This document shows, piece after piece, positions 56,296 through 64,000 of a DNA stretch of 64,000 nucleotides (positions are counted from its first letter, which is position 1; each line of letters opens with the position of its first letter). The notes beneath the pieces are model-generated. The model did no database searches. It was not told the DNA's origin and saw only the letters and a program-made list of their open reading frames with translations. The DNA comes from Wolfiporia cocos (lineage: Eukaryota > Basidiomycota > Agaricomycetes > Polyporales > Phaeolaceae). The DNA is taken from positions 1,426,001 through 1,490,000 of the forward strand of contig JACCLO010000008.1 in assembly GCA_029448655.1 (NCBI GenBank). Reading direction: 5' to 3'. The position numbers and the translations under genes were made by a program.

Positions 56296-59200
56296 ATGAC
56301 GCTGGCAAAACCCGTGAAGTGCAATGCACTAATTGACTCTGGAGCAATGTCGAACCTGATCCACAGCAGAGTGGTAGAAAAATACAAGGTGCCCACGCAA
56401 CCCTTGAAGAACCCGATCATCGTCAAAAATGTTGACGGAACAGAAAACAAAGACGGGCGAATAGACCGAGAAGCTACCATACTACTACGGTATCCGAAGA
56501 CCCAGAAAACGCGAAAAGTCCGATTCCTGGTAGGATCAATCGGAACAGAAAATATGATTTTAGGGTATGGATGGCTAAAAGACGAAAACCCCACAATCGA
56601 CTGGAAGGACCAAACAGTCGATGTACGATCGATACTGGGGGCAGAAGAAAAGGGACAGGAAGCCACGATCCGAATGGATACGGTGGAGATGGTAGTTGCC
56701 CCAGAAGGAAAAATTCCAACAAAGGGCACCCAAGAAGCTGCAGGGTATGACCTTTACGCCGCAGAAGAAACCGAGATTCCCGCCGGAGGATGGAAACTCG
56801 TCTCCACTGGAGTAAAAATGAAGATCCCGAAGGGATCGTATGGAAGGCTGGCCGGACGATCAGGCAACACCCTCAGACACGGATTGGTAGTACAAGCCGG
56901 AATCATAGATTCGGACTACCGAGGAGACGTCGGAGCCATCATCTTCAACCACTCAGACAAGGCGCATAGAATTATCCCGGGCATGCGAATAGCCCAGATA
57001 ATTTTCAAACGACACCTCACCCCCGACATCTTAGAGGTCGAAGATCTAGATGAAACAGAACGAGGGGAGAAAGGGTTCGGATCCACGGACCAGCCAGAAG
57101 AAACAGCGCAGCGGCTCTATACTCCCGAAGAGTACGAAGCGATCCGACGCTTTGCAAAAGATAACCCTAGGATCATAGGAAAGAAAGGGGAGACGTGAAA
57201 GAAGTTCCGAACAAAGATACAAATCATCAACGCTGTCAGGAAAGCGCTGACGAAATCCCAGGAATTTGCACAAAAAACCCCCGAACCAGAACGAACGATT
57301 GAAGAGATGGTCCCGAAACACCTACTGGACTTCGCCAAGGTGTTCAGTAAGGAGTCCGCAGCAGCGTTCCCTCCGTCGAGACCATGGGACCACGCAATCG
57401 AATTAAAACCCGATTTCGTGCCAAAAGACTGCAAAGTCTATGCACTCTCACCTAAAGAGCAACAGGCGCTGGACGAATTCCTAAAAGAAAACTTGGCCAA
57501 GGGATTCATAGTCCCTTCAAAATCCCCGATGGCGTCACCATTCTTTTTCGTCCCAAAAAAAGACAGCGGCCTACGACCCTGTCAAGATTATCGATATCTG
57601 AATGAAGGGACGATAAAGAACGTCTATCCCTTGCCACTGATCTCAGAGCTCCTGGAAAAGCTAAAAGGAGCAAAGATCTTCACGAAAATGGACCTTAGAG
57701 CGGGATACAACAACGTGCGAATCAAAAAGGGAGACGAATGGAAAGCGGCCTTCAAAACGAACCGAGGGCTGTACGAGCCCACGGTTATGTTTTTCGGATT
57801 GTGCAATGCACCCGGGACCTTTCAGGCAATGATGAACGAAATCCTGAAAGAAGAAATCCTCGAAGGATGGGTGCTTGTTTATATGGACGACATCCTCATT
57901 TTCTCAGAAAACGAGAAAATACACAAGGAATGGGAGCGGCGGATCCTTCAGAGATTGGTGGATAACCACCTCTTTGTGAAACCCGAGAAATGCGCCTTTG
58001 GTGTCGACAGAGTCGAATTTCTGGGACTAGTCATCACCCCAGGAAGTATCCAGATGGATCCAGCGAAACTCAATGGGATTAAGGAGTGGCCGACTCCCCG
58101 AAATCTCAAAGAAGTCAGATCCTTCCTAGGATTTGCGAACTTCTATCGGAAATTTATCGATCACTACTCTACGCACGCCCGGCCCTTGGTAGACCTCACA
58201 AAAACAGTCACAGGGACAGGGTTCCAATGGACGGAGAAAGAACAGAAAGCATTCGAATTCATGAAGAAAGCATTCACGACGGCGCCCGCGCTAGGAACAC
58301 CAGATAAGGAGAAACCGTTCATCCTCGAAACAGATGCATCTCAGTTCGCCACAGGAGCAGTACTGAAACAGATAGATGAAACAGGGAGCGAACGGCCGGT
58401 GGGATACCTCTCACAATCCCTGACACCAACAGAACGGAACTACGAAATCTACGATCGCGAACTACTCGGGATAGTCCGAGCATTAGAAGAATGGCGACAC
58501 CTATTGGAAGGAGCACCGCATCGGATCTTGATCCGAAGTGATCATCAGAACCTGACGTACTGGAGAAGCGCACAGCGCCTAAATCGGCGACAAGCGAGAT
58601 GGCATCTATTCCTTTCACAATTCGACCTGAAATTGCAGCACGTCCCCGGAAGGAAACTAGTCATGGCCGACACGCTTTCCAGGTTGTACCACCTGGATGA
58701 AAGCAACGAAGACAACGAGGGAATCACCATGATTCCAGACGAACTCGTCGTCCACGCAATCCAGATCCCGATCATCGATCGAATCAAGAACGCCAACGAT
58801 CGAGATGAATCTGCGGAACAGGCGATCCGCGCTCTAGGGGGCACAGGCGAATTCCCCGCAAGAACCACCGCAGATCAATGGCAACAAACGGATGGGATAC
58901 TGCTCTACAGGGGCAGGATGTACGTGCCGAAGGATGAGGGCCTTCGACGGGACGTCATCTCAAAATACCACGACACGATCCCAGCCGGACACCCTGGGAT
59001 CTGGGGTACAACAGTACAGGTTACGACCCACTTCTGGTGGCCTGACATGAGAACAATGATAGCGGAATATGTCCGGGGCTGTGCAATCTGTCAACAGATG
59101 AAACCTGATAGGAATCCGCTGAAACCCCCCTTGCAACCAATACCGACACGAGAAGACGCCCTCCCCTTCTCACAGTGCTCGGTCGATTTTGTCACTGACC

Positions 59201-61347
59201 TGCCAAGAGTCGGAAAGTATGACTCCATGATGGTGATTGTCGACCATGGCCTATCCAAGGCCATCTCTCTCACCCCATGCGACAAAACGATCACTAGCGA
59301 AGGGGCGGCAGAGATATTTCACCGGAAAATCTACTCGCTATATGGCATCCCCCGAAAGATCATTTCAGACAGAGGACCACAGTTTGCATCAAAGCTTTTC
59401 AAGGAATTATGCAAGCTGCAGGGAACAGAATCAGCGATGAGTACGGCGTACCATCCACAGACCGACGGACAGACAGAAAGAATGAATCAACAGATCGAAG
59501 TATACCTTCGCATCTATTGCATGAACGACCCGTTCCAATGGGTACAGCGACTGCCCGACGTCGAATTTGCGCACAACACCAGACGAACCGAAAACCGACC
59601 AGCGCCACTTGAAATAATCCTAGGATACGTCCCGAGGGGATTCCCAGATTATGACAGAGTAGGGAACGTCCCGGCAGCAGTTGACAGGATCAAGAAGATC
59701 AAAGAGGCGCGAAAGATGGCATTCATCGCGCATGAATTAGCCCAGAAAAGAATGGCAGGGCGGTTCCTCAGAGAACTGCCAAAGCTCGAGAAAGGGGACA
59801 AGGTCTGGCTCGATGCCAAGAACCTAACAATCCCCTACGAATCGAACAAACTAGCACCAAAAAGAGAGGGACCCTTCACCATCACAGAAAAGATGGGACC
59901 CACGACATACCGGTTGCAGTTACCGACGAACTGGAAAATTCATCCGGTATTCCACGCCGCCTTACTAAAACCGTTCAGAGAAACGAGGGTGCACGGACCC
60001 AATTACCTATGGCCGCCACCTGATATCATCAAGGGACAAGAAGAGTACGAAGTCGAAGCCATCTTGGCTGATAGATGGCGAGGAAAGAAGCACCAGTACT
60101 TCGTCAAGCGGAAAGGCTATGCCATGGCCGACAACTCATGGGAAGATGAGGCGAACTTGGAGCATTCCAAGGAGCTGATAAAAGACTACCACAGGACGAG
60201 AGTCAGGACAACCCCGACACTCGAAAACAAGACAGTAATAGTATGTCGACGACTCGCCACCAGCTCCCCCGCCGTACCACGACCCCTGGCGATGCAGATC
60301 GTCGAGAAGGCCGACCGCGAGGTACGCCACCAAGAAGGTACTCTCCCCAGCATCTGCAGATTAGACACGCCCTCCTCTGGTATAGGGCCGAGGGACCCTT
60401 TGCTGGCCGAGCCGATGGCTGGTCGGCCCTCTTCGACATCGCGCAGGACCTCACCCACGTCTACAGCTCGTACCAGAACATCACCGAGGACCTCGTCCGA
60501 ATGGAGGGGCAGATCAGAGCGCAGAGAGAGGGACTCGAGCTACTCACCGACAGACTTATCGACCGATTGGCCGCCACTACGACGGCCCGACTACGACACA
60601 CGCTCAACGACTTCGAGGATCGTGAGCACGTTGCTCCCAATCGACCCGAATACACACCGCGACCCGCCCGCTTTTTCACCCCCGACGAACGACGCCGAGT
60701 TGCAAGGCCGTTTGATTTTATGGAGGGCGATAGAGTATTATTTCCGTTGCCTACCGAGACTCAGAGGGCCCGCCGAACAGGAGTTAGAGACCCGACGCCA
60801 CGTATTTCTGGTATGGGAGGCAACGGGAGACGTGAACCACCTGCACGCCCGACGAGCCCTAGGGCTACCCCAGCGCGACAGCGAAGAGCGAATAGCACGC
60901 CGCCTATTCGACGATCTCCTTCAGTGCAGAGTATTACCCGCGAGGAGTTTGAGCGAGGTGCGAGGGAGCACGAACGAGACACCGCCTCCCTACCAACGTG
61001 GGCCGCACGAAACCTCCACCGAGCCGCACACCACTGGAGGTACCAGCATAACGAATACCTCCGCGATATCCCTTCCTTACGGGTACCAGCGAGGCCCTCA
61101 CCTGAGCAGCCGTGCCGACAATGTGGTTCCGCTAACCACTGGATCCTCGACTGCCCCGATTATATTTGCAGAACTTGTGGGCTCAATCAACCAGGTCATC
61201 GACAGAATGAATGCCGCCAACACTTCGTATGGCGAACTCCTACGACCCCGTCCCTCAGCGGGAACGGCGACATCTACAACGAGCAGGACGCCGAGGCACT
61301 CTGAAGAGGGGAACTTGGAAAATTCGCCGAGGCCGACGAATGCTTAG
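56296..61347 (+). pseudogene. pol: Element F Pol, one nonsense codon, with an open 3' extension
   Basis: Protease (NALIDSGAM) and dUTPase ([39 protein letters not shown]) are followed by TGA at 57196-57198. The same frame then runs uninterrupted through RT (YMDDILIF), RNase H, integrase (GQTERMNQ) and chromodomain, and on for over 350 codons to 61347, 11 nt before the 3' LTR. The chromodomain has FVKRKGY where E has FVKWKGY. The extension contains NDAELQGRLILWRAIEYYF and LETRRHVFLVWEATGD, which look protein-like, and overlaps ORF3 in another frame. Confidence 0.9.
60243..61304 (+). CDS. Element F ORF3, double zinc-knuckle protein (353 aa)
   Basis: Intact ATG-to-stop frame in the -1 register of pol. 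Basic N-terminus (MSTTRHQLPRRTTTPGD), a helical, possibly coiled-coil segment (about 65-125), Arg-rich low-complexity middle, then a knuckle C-RQ-C-GSAN-H-WILD-C (CX2CX4HX4C) and a second, wider one CRTCGLNQPGHRQNEC (CX2CX6HX4C) near residues 295-330. Likely binds nucleic acid like a nucleocapsid. It occupies the env position but has no signal peptide or membrane segment. E and F differ least in the knuckle region, which argues that it is translated. Confidence 0.7.
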   Translation: MSTTRHQLPRRTTTPGDADRREGRPRGTPPRRYSPQHLQIRHALLWYRAEGPFAGRADGWSALFDIAQDLTHVYSSYQNITEDLVRMEGQIRAQREGLELLTDRLIDRLAATTTARLRHTLNDFEDREHVAPNRPEYTPRPARFFTPDERRRVARPFDFMEGDRVLFPLPTETQRARRTGVRDPTPRISGMGGNGRREPPARPTSPRATPARQRRANSTPPIRRSPSVQSITREEFERGAREHERDTASLPTWAARNLHRAAHHWRYQHNEYLRDIPSLRVPARPSPEQPCRQCGSANHWILDCPDYICRTCGLNQPGHRQNECRQHFVWRTPTTPSLSGNGDIYNEQDAEAL

Positions 61348-61358
61348 GGAGGGGCTGA

Positions 61359-62065
61359 TGTTACGATTATTTGATTTTTTGAATATCGACAGAACTCACC
61401 ACTGGGCAAATACGATACAGGGACTTGTTGTGCAACCAACTCCCCTGGTTACTCGTGACTCTACTGGGCGCATCCCCAGTTGTACTAGTCTATAGGGCGC
61501 GTTTCACCTTTGGCAGATCCAACTCTGCCACCGTTTCATGTTCATCGTTTATTAGCTGATAGATGGCGTTCAACCGCCATCATTCCTATCTATCGTCTCA
61601 GGAAAATCACTACATACCTATCAAACGTTTGATACCATAGCGTAGATAGTATCGGTGACATCTGGGACGGACTTGACCCCTGAAACCCAACATAGTATAT
61701 AAACTAATGTACCTACTGTCGAGGCTCTTCAGCTCGACCTTGTTGTACAAACAAGAAGTCTTATACTCGTTCTCAAACGTAGGAAACTACGCTCAGTATT
61801 TCTCACTCGAGCAACCGAACGACTAAGTCCTCGAAGTGCACACTGACTTCTCGGACTTAGGCGAGTCTTATATTCTATTCGACTCGCACCAGAACGAATT
61901 ATATCCTCTAACGCGTATTGGATATTAAACGACCTCCTAAGGACTTCACTTAGGACCCGAAGGCATCTAACGAGTATTTGCCTTGCATACGGCGACGTGC
62001 CTACGTGCAGAAGAACGATCTATATTCGCGATTCGAATATACGAACGGGTATTTGACCCGTAACA
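61359..62065 (+). repeat. 3' LTR of element F
   Basis: 707 bp, preceded by GGGAGGGGCTGA. Confidence 0.95.
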
Positions 62066-62081
62066 GACATCTTGACATAGC

Positions 62082-63171
62082 TGACACAGTATGCCTGTGG
62101 GACTCACCAAGTGCCTGTATTCTTGAGATAAGGCGACTTAGAGAGGAGACAATACCAGCGCAGCAGGATGGTGAGAGTTATTCTACGGCGCAAGCCGAGA
62201 ATAATAGAACTAGAGTTATAGGGCGTCAAGCCCCTAGTTATATACATGTTTATGGGAAGGTCACGTGCTACTAACTAGTCGTTACCTTTCCGGGTTATGT
62301 GGCTTTGCCAAGTGGCGAAGCTTATCTTATCTACTGTTTATGGACTCTACATAGAATGGCCGTGGCAAGGCCCTAATGGCCGAACCAATCGTATGAGAGG
62401 GATTTGTGTATTATTATCATATGAACGCGGGCGCAGCCCGGGTATATGGGAAGCCGGTTGCCGGATACCGTGAGGTATAATGGCGATTGGCCGGTCTTCG
62501 TTGGATGACCAAGGTGAAGCGCCGAGGTCGTTATGCCATTGGACGGGAAGTACCGTGGCATGTGTTACAGCCCGGTCCGGATGGTTACCGGGGCATGTGT
62601 TGGACTTAGCCGTGAGGCGAGGTCCGGTGTTTGGGCAACGCCGTGATGGCAGAAGCCCGGGACTTGGGGAACACCGAGTCCGTGGGAGGCCGAGGAGGCC
62701 GTGACCTATAGCGATATAGCCTTGGTGCTATTATAGTGCTGTATGGTCGTGTTGCCATTATTATGCGAAGGCGTGGCGCGCCTGAGATGCCATTGTGATC
62801 AAGGATCTTATGGCGGTGGGAAGCCGTGAAGGCCGACCCAATAGTACAAGGCCGTGAGGCACTGTTTGTACATGTGGACATTATTATGCGAGCGTGCCGC
62901 GCTCGGCCTATCATTATGATCTAAGATCTATGACGTGGCTGGTCTTGCTCTGACGGGCGAGACCTGTATGACGTGGCTGTAGTGTTGCTATTGGACGTGG
63001 TTGTACCGTAGCGTTATGTAAGCTAGTCATGTGGTTGATAAGCCCAGTTAAGAGCTTGTCGTATGGCAATGGGAGTTAACCCGTAGATAACTTGTAGTTA
63101 GACGTATAAATCCCGGATAAATTGCTATAATCATAGGAAAAATGCTGTAAGCCCCAGATAAATCTGTGACA
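62082..63171 (-). mobile_element. Solo LTR, 1,090 bp, inverted copy of the LTR at 1675
   Basis: TGACACAGTATG...AATCTGTGACA with duplication ATAGC (62077-62081 and 63172-63176). Only 11 bp separate the F target duplication from its start. Confidence 0.92.
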
Positions 63172-64000
63172 ATAGCCATTGCCTTGCCCATATGGCTCTG
63201 GAGATTGTCTCCTCCTTCAACAACATGCCATAGGTATCAGTACTTGGCTGATGCAAGGAAAGATTTGGTGTTCAGTATTCAACAGCCACACTAGTAGCTG
63301 GAATGGCTTAGGAATTGTGCACAATGTGTGAGATGATGGGAAACTTTTACACATGAGTCTAATGGATGATGCAATCACTATGTGGGATAATATATAGCAT
63401 AAACATAAATCTGATCTTACCTTCTGCCAAATGAGAGGGTAAGCAGAGTATGTGAATTATGACTTAACATCTTTGCATTTGCACAGTGGCCACCAGATTG
63501 TCCAAATCTCATATTGCCACTGCACCATACAATCTGTAGGACACATAACTAGCTCATGTACATATTCAAAACAACAATTTGAGGGTCTAATATGAATGCA
63601 TTCACAACAACCATATACCATATAATATACCATGTATATACCATGTACTCGGCCACGTGTAAATACATGTATATAGTATATATATGAAACCATGTATACA
63701 TGGTATATACATTATATGGTTGGAGCCTTACCTGGCCCCATCAACATCAGCTCCATGGATCTTGGGTACATCAGGAAAAAGAGTCCGCTTTAAAGATAAA
63801 GATGGTAAGTTGGTTATGTGTATAGGTGTTTTTGCCTAATTCTGACCATGATTTTCCAGACATCCTAGATGAAGAAGAAACTCCAAGCATGATCATGGAC
63901 AGAGTCCAGGGCCCAACCACTTCCACATCTTCTCCTACCTCGCTCGCAAACGCGATGTCTTCAACAATTCAGTCACTTACTCTATCTACTCCGACCAACC

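Larger units (their letters stand above)
53605..62065 (+). mobile_element. Gypsy element F (same family as E), 8,461 bp
   Basis: LTRs 53605-54312 (708 bp) and 61359-62065 (707 bp) differ by about three changes near the start. Duplication GACAT at 53600-53604 and 62066-62070. Same gene order as E. Damage differs from E: gag and the protease-dUTPase part each have one TGA, while RT to chromodomain and ORF3 are open. Confidence 0.95.
53480..63728. mobile_element. MITE with 18-bp terminal inverted repeats, about 690 bp before insertions
   Basis: AGGCTCCAACCATATAAT at 53480 and its reverse complement ending 63728, flanked by TA on each side. Inside are microsatellite-like TATATACATGG runs. Element F and a 1.09-kb solo LTR are inserted, leaving pieces 53480-53604, 62071-62081 and 63177-63728. 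Precise removal restores the Thr-rich gene reading. Confidence 0.65.
51555..64000 (+). pseudogene. Thr-rich host gene, copy 2, broken by several elements (runs off the window)
   Basis: Pieces in order: 51555-51600 (SAQ...IEDMEMQQ exon and donor), about 51660-52082 (ATEPVP...LSKRRPDWQF then a Thr/Ala/Ser tract), 53206-53479 (Thr tract then RPSWVFN) and 63729-64000. The last join reads into STSAPW...KRVRFKDKDG, a 55-nt intron (63805-63859) and DEEETPSMIMDR. This follows the order of the intact copy at 25405-26600. Interruptions are a degenerate LTR, a palindromic element and a MITE carrying element F. Confidence 0.55.

Overview
The window reads as a transposon graveyard from a filamentous fungus, most likely a basidiomycete of the Agaricomycetes. 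Evidence: GT-AG introns of 50-80 nt, chromodomain Ty3/Gypsy LTR retrotransposons, and a broken transposase on the minus strand (about 0.9-3.6 kb) resembling the Plavaka-type proteins I know from Agaricomycetes. No rRNA, intact housekeeping gene, bacterial operon or CRISPR array is seen. The species cannot be named from sequence alone.

Layout. 1-0.4 kb: the 3' exons of a host gene. 0.9-3.6 kb: transposase remnant split by two solo LTRs. 3.9-5.0 kb: tandem array with a ~124-bp unit. 5.2-7.0 kb: unresolved. 7.0-7.7 kb: second tandem array. 8.0-11.2 kb: two solo LTRs and a host pseudogene. 11.5-25.3 kb: Gypsy element A (minus), with short non-autonomous LTR elements D (in its 3' LTR) and C (in its leader). 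25.4-26.6 kb: an apparently intact spliced Thr-rich host gene. 26.6-28.0 kb: GACC/ACC-rich minisatellite with a solo LTR. 28.0-51.2 kb: one multi-exon host gene on the minus strand, blown apart by nested insertions: element E (29.1-37.6 kb), element B inserted at the right edge of E (37.6-48.5 kb), short element N inside the pol of B (45.0-46.9 kb), and a solo LTR at 50.0-50.5 kb. 51.5-64 kb: a second Thr-rich gene copy broken by a degenerate LTR, a palindromic element with tRNA-like arms, and a TA-flanked MITE that itself holds element F (53.6-62.1 kb) and a 1.09-kb solo LTR.

The autonomous elements are of two designs. A and B: LTR - ORF1 (unknown) - gag - pol (protease, RT, RNase H, integrase, chromodomain, C-terminal dUTPase). 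E and F: LTR - gag - pol with dUTPase between protease and RT, then RNase H, integrase, chromodomain and a 3' region open in two frames, one encoding a double zinc-knuckle protein. C, D and N are ~1.9-kb non-autonomous elements with no RT.

The most striking common thread is self-priming. In all seven complete elements an 11-nt primer-binding site, 1-2 nt inside the 5' LTR boundary, is the exact reverse complement of 11 nt located 33-35 nt downstream of the LTR TATA box. The pairing holds although the sequences differ between families, as in the Tf1/sushi mechanism. Most insertions have exact 5-bp target duplications, which allow the insertion history to be read: host, then E, then B, then N; and A, then C and D. 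All LTR and repeat identities quoted were compared by eye.
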